Below are positions 8,024-16,867 of a stretch of 64,000 nucleotides of DNA, in pieces. This stretch comes from Haloplanus sp. (lineage in GTDB: Archaea > Halobacteriota > Halobacteria > Halobacteriales > Haloferacaceae), in contig NZ_JAQCNJ010000006.1 of the NCBI RefSeq assembly GCF_028275055.1, positions 1 through 64,000 of the forward strand. The letters run 5' to 3'. The position numbers and the translations under genes were made by a program. How positions within the stretch are numbered: the first letter of the stretch is position 1; every line of letters begins with the position of its first letter. The notes under the pieces were generated by a model that saw nothing but the letters and a program-made list of their open reading frames with translations, was not told the origin of the DNA and ran no database searches.

Positions 8024-9397
8024 CTAGTGATCGTGATCGTGATTGTGGTCGGCATGGCCGCCGTCACCGGCCACAAGGGTATCGGCGTCGCCATCGATCA
8101 TATCCATGTTCTTCAGGTTGTCTCGTTCCTCGAAGTCGGCGACGGCGTCGAGGATATCCTCCTGTGTGAGCACCGTCCGTTCCTCGGTGAGCGCTTCAAG
8201 TACCGCCTCCCGCAGCACCATCCGAAGGTCGCTCCCGGTGAGGCCCTCCGTCTGCTCGGCCACCGCTCCCGGATCGAACTCGGCGATGTCCATGCGGCGG
8301 GTGATCACCTCAAGGATATCGGCCCGCATCTGTACGTCGGGCTTGGGGAAGTTGACGATCTCGTCGAAGCGCCGCCACGCCGCGGCGTCGAGTTGGTCGG
8401 GGTGGTTGGTCGCGCCGATCAACAACACCTCGTCCCGAATGAGGCTGATGTCGTCGATGCTTTTGAGCAGGGTGTTGACCGCCCGTTTTAGCGCGGCGTG
8501 TTCGTCGGAGCGCCGCGTTTTCGCGACCGAATCGAACTCGTCGATAAAAAGGATACACGGCGAGAGGCGCTTTGCCACCTCGAAGGTCTTTTCGACGTTT
8601 TTGGCCGTCTCACCGAGGTACTGGCTGGTGATCATCGACAACTTCACCTCAACGAACGGCTGGCCGAGTCCGTGTGCCAGCGCCCGCGAGGCGGTCGTCT
8701 TCCCCGTTCCCGGCGGGCCAACGAAGAGGAGTTTGCCGATCTCGCGCAGGCCGATCTCAGCGAGGTAGTCGCGGTGTTCGATCGCCTTGACGATCTTTTG
8801 AATCTCCCCTTCCTGATCGTCCGTGAGAACGAGATCATCGAGTGTCATCTCGATCTCCTCGGGAGCCCGAACCTGCACGAGATCGAGCATCTCCGCGTCC
8901 TCCTCCTCGTCGAAGTACGCGTCGAGAAGGCTATCGATCCACACCCGGTCGGCGTGGATCGGTCGGGTCTGCTCCCGGGCTTCGGCGGCGGTCACATCGA
9001 CCCCGTCGTGGCCGGAAAGGACCGACGCGAGCGTCGGGTTGGTGGCGATCCGATCCCGGTCGATCCGGTCGACGATCCAGTCGGCCGCCATCGACGGTTC
9101 CGTCAGCGAGATGCGGCCAGAAAAGTCCTCCTTTTCGGTGAACAGGAGGTCCGACACCGCCTCCCACGGTCGGTCGATACCGGTCGCTTGTCGTGCGGTT
9201 TCGTTGGTGACCACCAGTGGTCGCTCGATTCCGCCGGCCGGGACGTCGCCGTCCCGTTCCCCGTCGTCTTCACCTTCGTCGGTCCAGAACACCCGCCTGT
9301 ACCGAGGCGGGAGATCGTTCTCGTCGAGGCTCCGGTCGTCGGTATAGACGTGGGCCGTCAGCAGAAACTCCACGACTTCGAGAGCCGGGTCGTTCAT
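8024..9397 (-). CDS. AAA+ ATPase with histidine-rich C-terminal tail
   Basis: A 457-residue AAA ATPase. Residues 1-190 form an acidic N-terminal region without a recognised domain. The AAA module follows: Walker A GPPGTGKTT at about 227, Walker B ILFIDEFDS at about 280, a sensor-1 region LLIGATNHPDQLD, an arginine-finger-like WRRFDEIV, and a sensor-2 type helical lid GLTGSDLRMVLREA. This resembles the katanin/Vps4/proteasomal-ATPase group, which remodels proteins as hexamers; the client is unknown. The last residues, HADHNHDHDH, form a histidine/aspartate tail that could bind metal. The dUTPase-like gene lies just downstream. Confidence 0.88.
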   Translation of the reverse strand: MNDPALEVVEFLLTAHVYTDDRSLDENDLPPRYRRVFWTDEGEDDGERDGDVPAGGIERPLVVTNETARQATGIDRPWEAVSDLLFTEKEDFSGRISLTEPSMAADWIVDRIDRDRIATNPTLASVLSGHDGVDVTAAEAREQTRPIHADRVWIDSLLDAYFDEEEDAEMLDLVQVRAPEEIEMTLDDLVLTDDQEGEIQKIVKAIEHRDYLAEIGLREIGKLLFVGPPGTGKTTASRALAHGLGQPFVEVKLSMITSQYLGETAKNVEKTFEVAKRLSPCILFIDEFDSVAKTRRSDEHAALKRAVNTLLKSIDDISLIRDEVLLIGATNHPDQLDAAAWRRFDEIVNFPKPDVQMRADILEVITRRMDIAEFDPGAVAEQTEGLTGSDLRMVLREAVLEALTEERTVLTQEDILDAVADFEERDNLKNMDMIDGDADTLVAGDGGHADHNHDHDH

Positions 9398-9463
9398 CCT
9401 TCAATTGTTCTCGCGGTAGCCGTTTAACATCGTCGGATCGGACGACGCCCGCGGTGGCTCGGG

Positions 9464-11332
9464 CTACGCCCCGTCGGGGTTGACGAACGTCAGCGCCTCC
9501 CGGACCGCCTCGTCGTCGCCGATGAGCGTGACCCGGTCGCCCAGCTCGATCGTCTGTTCCCCGTCCGGGACGAACGTCTCCCCGTTTCGGGCCACCAGCG
9601 CGATCAGACAACGCGGTGGAAGCTGTGGCCCGATCTCGGAGAGGCTCCTGCCGACGAGTTTCTCGGCGGTGACCTCGACTTCCTGGACATCGCCTCGCTC
9701 CCCGATGTCGTCCATCCAGTTGACGAGCGACGGCCGCTCGATGTAGTCGTCGAAGGCCATCGCGGTGGCGTCGACGGCGGAGATGGCCCGCACCCCGAGG
9801 TCCTCGAATGCGTCGACGTTGCCGGGGTTGTTTACCCGTGCGAGCGTGGTTTCGGGTCCGAACTTCGACTCCGCCAACTGGGCGACCAGCAGGTTCACGT
9901 CGTCGTCGCCGGTGGTCGCGGCAACGATTTTGGCGTTCTCCGCCCCCGCCGAGCGCAACACCTCGGTGTCGGTGCCGTCGCCGTGGTGGACGGTCAACCC
10001 TTCGTTACGAGCCGTTTCGACGGTGTTCACATCCTCCTCGACGAGGACGACGTTCTCTCCACGGCCTTCGAGCCGGGCGGCGAGGGTCTGGCCCACGCTC
10101 CCGGCTCCGATGATGATCACACGCATTGGTATCACGTCGAGAAATTCGGCAATCCGTCTGGCGAACCCGGCTTCCAACGCGACGGTGAGAAAGATGACGA
10201 GAAAGACCGTTCCGACGAGAACGTTCGCCGCCGCCGGCATCCCCTCGGCACGGAACTCGACAGCAAAGAGCGTCGCGACCGAGGCGGGAATAATGCCACG
10301 CGGGCCGACGAAGCTCATAAACAGTTGCTCGCCGCGAGTGAAGCGGTCACCGGCCGTGCTGACGAACACGAGCACCGGTCGGATCACCAACGCGACGGCG
10401 GCGGCGACGATCAACCCACCGACGCCCAACCCGAGGAGATACTCGAACTGTAGCAGCGCTGCGAGCGTGATGAACACAAAGGAGAGAACGATCAACGTCA
10501 CGTCGCCTTTGAAATCGGTGACCTCCTCCTCGTATGGCACGTCGGTGTTGCCGAGGATGACGCCCGCGGTGGCGGCGGCGGCGATGCCGGCCTCCGTGGC
10601 GATGGCCTCGGCCCCGCCGTAGGCCACCAACGCCCCGCCGAGAACGAGGAGACGGGCGTTCTGTGGCGCGTTTCCGGGCGAGAGGTCGACATAGCGGAGC
10701 GCGTAGAAGACGACGGCGGCAACGGCCAACCCGACGACGATTCCGCTCCCGAGTCGCTGTGCAAACAGGGCGAACAACGCGGCGGGTTCGCGAACCTCCG
10801 CGATGATCGCCTCGAAGATGACCACCGCGAGGATGGCCGCCGTCACATCGTTGACGATCCCCTCCGTTTCGAGTGCGGTGCCCACCCGGCTCCGCACCGG
10901 CACCACCTCGAGAATGGGCGCGATGACGGTCGGGCCGGTGGCGACCAGCAACGCCCCGACCAGCGCCGAAACCAGCCACCCCACGCCGAGTGCGTAGTGG
11001 ACGACGACCGCCGTTCCGACGAGCGCGATGGCCGCCCCGAGAGTCACCAACTTGAACGCCGCCGCCGGTGCCTCCCGAAGCCGGCCGATACGGAGGTGGA
11101 ACGCCCCCTCGAAAACGATGACCGCGACCGACAAGCCAACGATGGCCGACAACGCGTTCCCGAAGGAGTCGGGCCCGACGACGCCCAACACCTCCGGGCC
11201 GAGGATCACCCCCGACGCCAACAGAAACACGACGCTCGGAACCTGAAACCGATCGGAGAGGAGCTGTGCCACGACGCCAACCCCGATGAGGGCGGCGACC
11301 AGCGTGATCAGATTCCCCCCGCCGGCTGTCAT
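9464..11332 (-). CDS. cation:proton antiporter with C-terminal RCK (TrkA-N/TrkA-C) domains
   Basis: A 622-residue integral membrane protein. Residues 1 to about 395 are almost wholly hydrophobic, with around twelve membrane helices in a monovalent cation:proton antiporter fold. Residues from about 402 begin MRVIIIGAGSVGQTLAARL, a Rossmann TrkA-N domain for nucleotide binding, followed by a TrkA-C domain (VGRSLSEIGPQLPPRCLIAL). It should exchange Na+ or K+ for protons, gated by a cytoplasmic nucleotide, which fits a high-salt cell. The start MTAGGGNLITLV precedes the first membrane helix; the 52-codon extension is not protein-like. Confidence 0.9.
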   Translation of the reverse strand: MTAGGGNLITLVAALIGVGVVAQLLSDRFQVPSVVFLLASGVILGPEVLGVVGPDSFGNALSAIVGLSVAVIVFEGAFHLRIGRLREAPAAAFKLVTLGAAIALVGTAVVVHYALGVGWLVSALVGALLVATGPTVIAPILEVVPVRSRVGTALETEGIVNDVTAAILAVVIFEAIIAEVREPAALFALFAQRLGSGIVVGLAVAAVVFYALRYVDLSPGNAPQNARLLVLGGALVAYGGAEAIATEAGIAAAATAGVILGNTDVPYEEEVTDFKGDVTLIVLSFVFITLAALLQFEYLLGLGVGGLIVAAAVALVIRPVLVFVSTAGDRFTRGEQLFMSFVGPRGIIPASVATLFAVEFRAEGMPAAANVLVGTVFLVIFLTVALEAGFARRIAEFLDVIPMRVIIIGAGSVGQTLAARLEGRGENVVLVEEDVNTVETARNEGLTVHHGDGTDTEVLRSAGAENAKIVAATTGDDDVNLLVAQLAESKFGPETTLARVNNPGNVDAFEDLGVRAISAVDATAMAFDDYIERPSLVNWMDDIGERGDVQEVEVTAEKLVGRSLSEIGPQLPPRCLIALVARNGETFVPDGEQTIELGDRVTLIGDDEAVREALTFVNPDGA

Positions 11333-11453
11333 CGGTACGCCTCCATGCGTCCACGACGACACGAGCGACGCCGATAAAACCCGCCCTTTCGCCCCAAATA
11401 TCAGTGAAAAAAACAGACCGACCCCCGAGCCACCCGGTGTGGGAGACGAGCGC

Positions 11454-12353
11454 TCACCCTTGACCGTCGAAATAGCCGAGAACGCCACGCACGTTGAGAC
11501 GGCGTTCCGCCCGTGCCTTCCGTCCCCCCCACGGGTCGACCGGTTCCGTCGTCTCGACGAAATGGTCGATAACGGCCTCGTCGTCGCCGAGTTCCGACCG
11601 CTTCGTGCGGACGCGGTCGACCCACTCGGAGAGGACCTCGTCGTACTCCGTCATCAGTCCCGGCGTGAACGGTGCGTCGCCGAAGTGCCCGAAACAGATC
11701 CTGTCGGGGTTACGGTCGGCGATGGCCGCGGCGTCGTCGAGACAGGTTTCCAAATCGAAGTTCGCCGGCGGTGACGTGGGCTGTAATCGTTCCGCACCCG
11801 GCGGCCGGATACCCGCGGCATCCCCCGAAAAGAGCACGTCGTCGCCGCGGTCGTGGAAGCACACCTGATGTGGGGCGTGGCCGGGGGCGTGCACCACGTC
11901 GAGAACGCGGTCGCCGAGGTCGATCACGTCCCCGCCCTCGATCGCCTCGATCCGGTCTTCGGGGATCGGTTTCGGGTCGACGTAGTACCCCCACTGGTCG
12001 CCGACGGCCGCCTTCGTCCCGGCGACCAGCCGATCGGGGTCGACCAGGTGGGAGACGCCGGTCTCGTGGGTTCGAACCGTCGCGTCGGGGTACTCCGCCA
12101 ACAGATAGCCCGCCCCGCCCGCGTGGTCGAGGTGGATGTGCGTCGTCAACACGAGGTCGAGGGCGTCGACGCCCACCTCGTCGAGGGCGTCGATCACGCG
12201 GTCGACGTTCGTCCCGAGGCCGGTGTCGACGACCGCCGGTCGCTCGGCGTCGAGGATGTAGACCGATCCGTAGCCGGGCACGTCGTACGCGCCCGTGTCG
12301 ACGTAGTAGAGGTCGGTACAGTCGGGGACGGCGGTGAGGTCGCCGATAGCCAT
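11454..12353 (-). CDS. MBL-fold metallo-hydrolase
   Basis: A 299-residue metallo-beta-lactamase fold protein. The zinc motif THIHLDHAGG (HxHxDH) is clear. A later histidine (APGHAPHQVCF), the metal-bridging aspartate (LFSGDAAG) and the last histidine (CFGHFG) follow in order. The family includes hydrolases and glyoxalase II-like enzymes; the substrate is unknown. The ORF is open far upstream but that part is the antisense shadow of serS; ATG 12353 starts MAIGDLTAVPD. It is divergent from serS with about 100 bases between the starts, leaving room for back-to-back promoters. Confidence 0.9.
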   Translation of the reverse strand: MAIGDLTAVPDCTDLYYVDTGAYDVPGYGSVYILDAERPAVVDTGLGTNVDRVIDALDEVGVDALDLVLTTHIHLDHAGGAGYLLAEYPDATVRTHETGVSHLVDPDRLVAGTKAAVGDQWGYYVDPKPIPEDRIEAIEGGDVIDLGDRVLDVVHAPGHAPHQVCFHDRGDDVLFSGDAAGIRPPGAERLQPTSPPANFDLETCLDDAAAIADRNPDRICFGHFGDAPFTPGLMTEYDEVLSEWVDRVRTKRSELGDDEAVIDHFVETTEPVDPWGGRKARAERRLNVRGVLGYFDGQG

Positions 12354-12452
12354 GGTCGAATCCCGACGGCGGCGGTAAAAAGCGTTCTGACGCCCCACCC
12401 CGGCCGGTCGGTCCCGACACGGTTTTGTCTCGGCCGCGAGAATCCCCGGCAA

Positions 12453-13838
12453 ATGCTCAGCAGGCAGTATCTCCGCGAGAACCCCGACACCGTTCGGCGA
12501 ACCCTCGAGAACCGGGGGATGGCCGACGACGTGGATCTCGACCGACTGCTGGAGGTCGACGAGGAGTGGCGGTCGCTCAAAAGCGAGGGTGACGACCTGA
12601 GACACGAGCGAAACGAGGTCAGCGACCGGATCGGCCGCCTCAAAGCCGAGGGAGAGGAGGCGGCGGCCCAGGAGGCCATCGAGCGGTCGTCGGAACTCAA
12701 AACGCGTCTGGAGACGGTCGAATCCGAGGCCGATGACCTCGAAGCCGATCTGAAGGCCGGTCTGCTGGAACTCCCGAACGTCCCCCACGAGGACGTGCCG
12801 GTCGGTGACGACGAGAGCGACAACGTCGAGGACCGCCGCCACGGCTTCGACGACCTGCGAGACCTGCCCGAGACCGTCACGCCCCACTACGACCTCGGCG
12901 AGAAACTCGACGTGATCGACGAGGCCCGCGGCGCGAAAACGACGGGGGCGGGCTTCTACTTTCTGAAAGGTGACGGCGCGCGTCTCGAACACGCGCTCAT
13001 CCAGTTCATGATGGACGTTCACCGCGAACAGGGCTATGTCGACCTCTTTCCCCCGGTCCCGGTCAAGTCCACGTCGATGGAAGGGACCGGCCAACTCCCG
13101 AAGTTCGCCGATGACGCCTACCGGATCGGCGGCGGCGAGACGGAGGCCTACGACGACGACGACCTCTGGCTGTGTCCCACCGCGGAGGTGCCCGTCACCA
13201 ACATGTACGCCGACGATATCCTCCTCCGGGACGACCTCCCGCTCAAACACCAAGCCTACACCCCGAACTTCCGGCGCGAGGCGGGCGAACACGGCACGGA
13301 GACGCGGGGTATCGTTCGCGTCCACCAGTTCAACAAGGTCGAACTCGTCAACTTCGTCGAACCCGAGAACAGTTACGACCGACTCGAAGCCCTCGTCGAC
13401 GAGGCCGAGGCGGTGCTTCGGCGGCTCGAACTCCCGTACCGCGTTCTGACGCTCTGTACGGGCGACCTCACCTTCGCCTCCGCAAAGACCTACGACATCG
13501 AGGTGTGGGCCCCCGGCACCGACGCCGACGACGGCCCGGACCGTGGCGGGCGGTGGCTCGAGGTTTCCAGCGCCTCGAACTTCGAGGACTTCCAAGCCCG
13601 GCGCGCGGGGCTTCGTTACCGCCCCGAGCGCCACGAATCGGCGGAGTATCTCCACACGCTCAACGCCTCCGGCACCGCCGTCGGACGTGTGATGGTCGCC
13701 ATCCTCGAATACTACCAGAACGAGGACGGCACCGTCACCGTCCCTGAGGTTCTCCGGCCGTACATGGACGGGAGGGAGGTCATCGAGGGCCACGAGAAGG
13801 TCGGCGAGAGTGCGGTGGGCGCGGGCGACAGGGAGTGA
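12453..13838 (+). CDS. serS: seryl-tRNA synthetase
   Basis: A 461-residue class II synthetase that charges tRNA-Ser with serine. The N-terminal tRNA-binding coiled coil covers about residues 25-110 (DRLLEVDEEWRSLKSEGDDLRHERNE region). Motif 2 appears as FRREAGEHGTETRGIVRVHQF, and motif 3 as NASGTAVGRVMVAILEYYQNEDG. This is the ordinary bacterial/haloarchaeal type, not the rare methanogen type. ATG 12453 gives the standard N terminus MLSRQYLREN. A tttt-containing patch about 25-30 bases upstream may be BoxA. An insertion sequence lies 53 bases behind the stop. Confidence 0.96.
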   Translation: MLSRQYLRENPDTVRRTLENRGMADDVDLDRLLEVDEEWRSLKSEGDDLRHERNEVSDRIGRLKAEGEEAAAQEAIERSSELKTRLETVESEADDLEADLKAGLLELPNVPHEDVPVGDDESDNVEDRRHGFDDLRDLPETVTPHYDLGEKLDVIDEARGAKTTGAGFYFLKGDGARLEHALIQFMMDVHREQGYVDLFPPVPVKSTSMEGTGQLPKFADDAYRIGGGETEAYDDDDLWLCPTAEVPVTNMYADDILLRDDLPLKHQAYTPNFRREAGEHGTETRGIVRVHQFNKVELVNFVEPENSYDRLEALVDEAEAVLRRLELPYRVLTLCTGDLTFASAKTYDIEVWAPGTDADDGPDRGGRWLEVSSASNFEDFQARRAGLRYRPERHESAEYLHTLNASGTAVGRVMVAILEYYQNEDGTVTVPEVLRPYMDGREVIEGHEKVGESAVGAGDRE

Positions 13839-13883
13839 GGTGCCGCGGTCGACGCCGGTAGGCCAATCGTAACTATATGTGCG

Positions 13884-13891
13884 GGCTGCTA
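13884..13891 (+). repeat. left target-site duplication of the IS
   Basis: ggctgcta directly abuts the left inverted repeat. It matches ggctgctg beyond the right inverted repeat at seven of eight positions. Confidence 0.7.
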
Positions 13892-13936
13892 GGTCGCGTT
13901 AAGTTAGAGAATGAGGCGCTCGACTTCAGAGTGTCT

Positions 13937-14575
13937 ATGGCCGAAATCGAACGCCTCAGCGAACGTATCGCGTGGATCGACTTGTCGTTTGTGGAGCGAG
14001 ATCGAACGCCGCGATGGGCGATTGAAGTAGGGATCCGCGGTCATTTGGCCGGTATGTCACTACGTGAGGTAAGTAAATTTCTCGAAAGCTTTGGGATCAA
14101 TCGGAGTCACGTCGCTATTCATAACTGGGTTCATAAAGCCGATCTACAGCCGATCTCGACCGTCTCCGAGGATCAACTTGCGGTTGACGAAAAGATGATC
14201 CGCCTCCATGGCCAGAAGTTCTGGCTGTACGGCGCGGTTGATCCACAGACGAACGAGATCCTTCACGTGAGCCTCTATCCGACCGCAAATAAACAGACCA
14301 CGCGATGGTTTCTCACCGAGCTACACCGCCGCTATCAACTCAATGACGTGGAATTTCTCGTCGATGACGCAGACTATCTCGGATCAGTTCTCGCTGAAGA
14401 TGGCTATCGATTTCAAATCATTCGACATGGAAATCGGAATGCCATCGAACGTGTCTTTTGGGAAATAAAACGATGAACATTATCGTTTGCGAATAGTTTC
14501 AGCAATGTCGCGCTAGAGACAGCTCAAAACTGGCTCGAAGCCTTCGCCGTCTACCACAATTCACGCCAAACTTAA
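13937..14575 (+). pseudogene. IS6 family transposase, interrupted by in-frame TGA
   Basis: A DDE/IS6-type transposase frame. The start MAEIERLSERI lies inside the element; the ORF track's earlier ATG at 13877 falls outside the left repeat. Visible motifs are a helix-turn-helix-like N terminus (GMSLREVSKFLESFGINRS), the first catalytic Asp in LAVDEKMI, the second in FLVDDADYL, and the Glu region NAIERVFWEIKR. TGA at 14474-14476 stops the frame, yet the same frame continues with NVALETAQNWLEAFAVYHNS to TAA at 14573. The break therefore looks like one arginine codon CGA changed to TGA. The truncated protein lacks about 32 C-terminal residues. Confidence 0.85.
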
Positions 14576-14578
14576 TAT
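14571..14578 (+). promoter_or_regulatory. IS-borne BoxA-like sequence driving the amphi-Trp gene
   Basis: cttaatat inside the right inverted repeat sits about 27 bases before ATG 14602, the right distance for a leaderless start. The ancestral sequence left of the insertion (taactatatg) would have had the same spacing if the IS and one target copy are removed. The IS thus seems to have cut between BoxA and start codon and supplied its own. This is inference from spacing. Confidence 0.45.
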
Positions 14579-14582
14579 GACC

Positions 14583-14590
14583 GGCTGCTG
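14583..14590 (+). repeat. right target-site duplication of the IS
   Basis: ggctgctg directly follows the right inverted repeat, matching the left copy at seven of eight positions. The mismatch suggests the insertion is not very recent, in keeping with the broken transposase. Confidence 0.7.
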
Positions 14591-14601
14591 CTGTCGACGT
14601 G

Positions 14602-14892
14602 ATGGCAGACGTTCCAACCGACGACCCGACCGGCACAGTTACGAACGACTACTTTGAGCAGGAGTACGAAGTGAGTGCCGCCGAGGCCGGTGAGTTCCTC
14701 GCCGAACTGGGCGAACAGCTCCAGTCCGGGGACGGGGACGTGACGGTCTCCGGCGACGACTGGGACCTTCCCTTCACTTACAGGGAGCCAGTCGAACTCG
14801 AGTTCGAATTCACCGGCGGCCACGATTCGGAACTGGAGATCGAGGTCGAACTGTCGACGGCGGGCGACGAGTCGCCCCCGTCGCTCGGCTAG
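14602..14892 (+). CDS. amphi-Trp domain-containing protein
   Basis: A 96-residue acidic protein of the amphi-Trp family, small archaeal proteins of unknown role. The pattern is visible as AAEAGEFLAELGEQLQSGDG, then VTVSGDDWDLPF, then PVELEFEFTG and a final ELEIEVELS strand. No enzyme motif is present. GTG at 14599 immediately precedes ATG 14602; the ATG is taken as start because it fits BoxA spacing. The upstream region was replaced by the insertion sequence. Its stop overlaps the stop of the convergent NTF2-like gene within the tetramer ctag. Confidence 0.82.
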   Translation: MADVPTDDPTGTVTNDYFEQEYEVSAAEAGEFLAELGEQLQSGDGDVTVSGDDWDLPFTYREPVELEFEFTGGHDSELEIEVELSTAGDESPPSLG

Positions 14893-15239
14893 TCGGTGTA
14901 CGTCGTGAGCGACGCGACCCGGTCGCCCTCGACCCGGTGGACGTCGACGAAGCCGAACAACTCGTCGCCGTCGACCGCCCGAAGGCGACCCCGGGCGAAC
15001 GTCTCTCGCTCCCCGGCACACACCGAGTCGAGGACGTGTTCGGTGTCCGTTCGGGGTCGCTCCTCGCGCATGAACCGGACGAACCGGTCCCGGCCGTCGA
15101 GGGTGCGGTCCGGCCGCCGGTGGACGAACTCCGGGTCGAGGAGGCTCCGGAGGCGGTCGTACTCCCCGGCGTCGATGGCGGCGTAGAACGCCCGAACCGT
15201 CCCCGCTGCCGTCGCGTCCCCGCCGGCGTCGTCGTCCAT
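14889..15239 (-). CDS. NTF2/SnoaL-like protein
   Basis: A 116-residue protein with the SnoaL-like (nuclear transport factor 2-like) alpha+beta barrel pattern: [24 protein letters not shown], then [14 protein letters not shown], then [19 protein letters not shown]. Members bind small ligands or act as isomerases or cyclases; no specific function can be given. ATG 15239 starts MDDDAGGD; the longer ORF runs into the divergent Tsr3 promoter region and is rejected. It ends tail-to-tail with the amphi-Trp gene, the two stops sharing ctag. Confidence 0.82.
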   Translation of the reverse strand: MDDDAGGDATAAGTVRAFYAAIDAGEYDRLRSLLDPEFVHRRPDRTLDGRDRFVRFMREERPRTDTEHVLDSVCAGERETFARGRLRAVDGDELFGFVDVHRVEGDRVASLTTYTD

Positions 15240-15319
15240 ACCCTCCGGTGGGGGACGGCGGGGGAAAATCGTTGCCGTCGCCCCGGTCCGCTTTTGTCCG
15301 TCGACCGCCTGCCTCCGGC

Positions 15320-15808
15320 GTGGACCTGCACGTTCGCTACGCGGGCGACGACGACCCCGAGAAGTGTACCGCCCGCAAACTCGCGCGGTTCGACCTCGCC
15401 GACCTCCACCGTTCGGACCGCGCGACACCGCATGGGGTCGTTCTCAATCCACACGCCGAACGGGCACTCTCCCCGGCCGATGTGACGGAAACGCTCGTGG
15501 CGCTCGACTGCTCGTGGGAGTCGGCGGACGAAGCCCGGTTTTCCCTCCCCGGCGACCACCGGGCGCTCCCCTATCTGGTCGCCGGAAACCCGATCAACTT
15601 CGGCAGGCCGTTCCGTCTGACGACCGTTGAGGCTCTCGCCGCCGGCCTGGTCGTTCTCGGTCATCGTCCCCACGCCGAGCGTATCCTCTCGAAGTTCACG
15701 TGGGGCGAGACGTTTCTCGAACTCAACGACGAACCGCTCCGGCGGTACGCCGACTGCGCGGACTCCGAGGCGGTCGTCGCGGTTCAACAGGAGTATTTGG
15801 ACCGATAA
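15320..15808 (+). CDS. tsr3: Tsr3-type rRNA aminocarboxypropyltransferase (DUF367)
   Basis: A 162-residue protein of the Tsr3 family, which transfers the aminocarboxypropyl group of S-adenosylmethionine to a modified uridine or pseudouridine in small-subunit rRNA. Family motifs are clear: the N-terminal [13 protein letters not shown], the central VALDCSW, then [15 protein letters not shown], and [11 protein letters not shown] near the end. The start is taken as GTG 15320, giving [11 protein letters not shown], because homologues begin there and a tttt patch lies about 26 bases upstream. The 24-codon extension to 15248 is not protein-like. A NOG1-like gene follows. Confidence 0.9.
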   Translation: MDLHVRYAGDDDPEKCTARKLARFDLADLHRSDRATPHGVVLNPHAERALSPADVTETLVALDCSWESADEARFSLPGDHRALPYLVAGNPINFGRPFRLTTVEALAAGLVVLGHRPHAERILSKFTWGETFLELNDEPLRRYADCADSEAVVAVQQEYLDR

Positions 15809-15862
15809 CGCGGCGAGCGCCGGAAGGACGGTCTTTTATCCGCGGGAGTTGAAAACACGACA

Positions 15863-16867
15863 ATGATTTTCGAAGCCCTGCCGACCACGCCTCGGTCGGA
15901 GGAACTCATCGACAAGGCCTTCTCGCGGGCCGCCCGCTCCGGTCGCGCGAAGTCGGGACTGGAGGCCCAGCAGTCGATGCTCCAGACGGCGGGCAACATC
16001 CTCTCGGACAATCTGGAGAACGTGGTGACGGAGTGGCCGGATTTCGGCGTCGTCGACCCCTTCTACCGCGAACTCGCCGACGCCGTGTTGCGCGGCTCGA
16101 TGCCTTCCCGTGCCGGCGACGACGGGACCGAACAGGTGGGCGTCGACGCCCTCCGGGCCAGTCTCTCCGAGGTGACGTGGGCTGGCCGACAGGTCGAGGC
16201 CATCCAGCGGGAGTACAACGGCAAACTCCGCAACGCCGACCTGGAGACGGCGCGAAAGCACCGCAAGCAGGCGTTCGCACGGATGGCGGACGTTGTTGAG
16301 GAGGTCGAGACCGACCTTCTGCGGATCGGCGAGGCACGGAACGCGCTCCGTGACCTGCCGGACATCCGCCCGGACGAACCGGCCATCGTCGTCGCCGGCT
16401 ACCCCAACGTCGGCAAGTCGTCGTTCGTGAACGCGGTCACACGCGCCGACAACGAGATCGCGCGCTACCCGTTTACGACTCGGGGCATCCAGATCGGCCA
16501 CCTCGAACGCGACCACGTCCGCTACCAGATCATCGACACGCCGGGCCTGCTCGACCGCCCGGCCGACGAGCGAAACGACATCGAGAGTCAAGCGGTGAGT
16601 GCCCTCGGACATCTGGCCGATGCCGTCCTCTTTGTCGTCGACGCCAGCGGGGCGTGTGGCTACCCCACCGACGCCCAACTCGACCTTCGTGATTCGGTCG
16701 TCGATCGGTTCGACGCCCCGGTCATCACCGTCTGTAACAAGAGCGACCGTTCCGACGATGTGGATGCCGACGCCTACATGAGCGTCACCGACGGGGAACG
16801 CGTTGAGACCGTTCTCGATCTGGCCGTCGACGCCGTCGACTGGGAGCCGGACCTTCCCTCGCGCTAG
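15863..16867 (+). CDS. NOG1-family GTPase
   Basis: A 334-residue GTPase of the NOG1/Obg class, linked to large-subunit ribosome assembly. The N-terminal helical domain (residues 1-165) is rich in charged helices. The G domain follows with G1 GYPNVGKSS, the switch region YPFTTRGIQIGH, G3 DTPGLLDRP, and G4 NKSD. The YPFTT signature is characteristic of this branch. ATG 15863 follows a short AT-rich patch near 15836. It lies 54 bases behind tsr3, so the two ribosome-related genes may be cotranscribed. Confidence 0.92.
   Translation: MIFEALPTTPRSEELIDKAFSRAARSGRAKSGLEAQQSMLQTAGNILSDNLENVVTEWPDFGVVDPFYRELADAVLRGSMPSRAGDDGTEQVGVDALRASLSEVTWAGRQVEAIQREYNGKLRNADLETARKHRKQAFARMADVVEEVETDLLRIGEARNALRDLPDIRPDEPAIVVAGYPNVGKSSFVNAVTRADNEIARYPFTTRGIQIGHLERDHVRYQIIDTPGLLDRPADERNDIESQAVSALGHLADAVLFVVDASGACGYPTDAQLDLRDSVVDRFDAPVITVCNKSDRSDDVDADAYMSVTDGERVETVLDLAVDAVDWEPDLPSR

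Larger units (their letters stand above)
13892..14582 (+). mobile_element. IS6-type insertion sequence (decayed), about 691 bp
   Basis: A short element with one transposase frame, bounded by imperfect terminal inverted repeats. The left end reads ggtcgcgttaagtt and the right end, reverse-complemented, reads ggtcatattaagtt. It is flanked by an 8-base near-perfect target duplication, ggctgcta on the left and ggctgctg on the right. Eight-base duplications and a single DDE transposase of about 230 residues are what IS6-family elements show. Base composition is visibly lower in GC than the neighbours. The transposase carries an internal stop, so the copy is probably not autonomous. Confidence 0.85.

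Noticed and set aside
12354-13793. Long upstream part of the 779-codon minus ORF before the MBL hydrolase
   Set aside because: Exact antisense of serS; the true gene begins at 12353.
13877-13936. ORF-track start of the transposase at 13877
   Set aside because: It lies outside the left inverted repeat of the IS; the frame simply continues into host DNA.
14889-14892. Convergent stop codons sharing ctag
   Set aside because: Compact tail-to-tail packing; a curiosity but explained by overlapping TAG codons.
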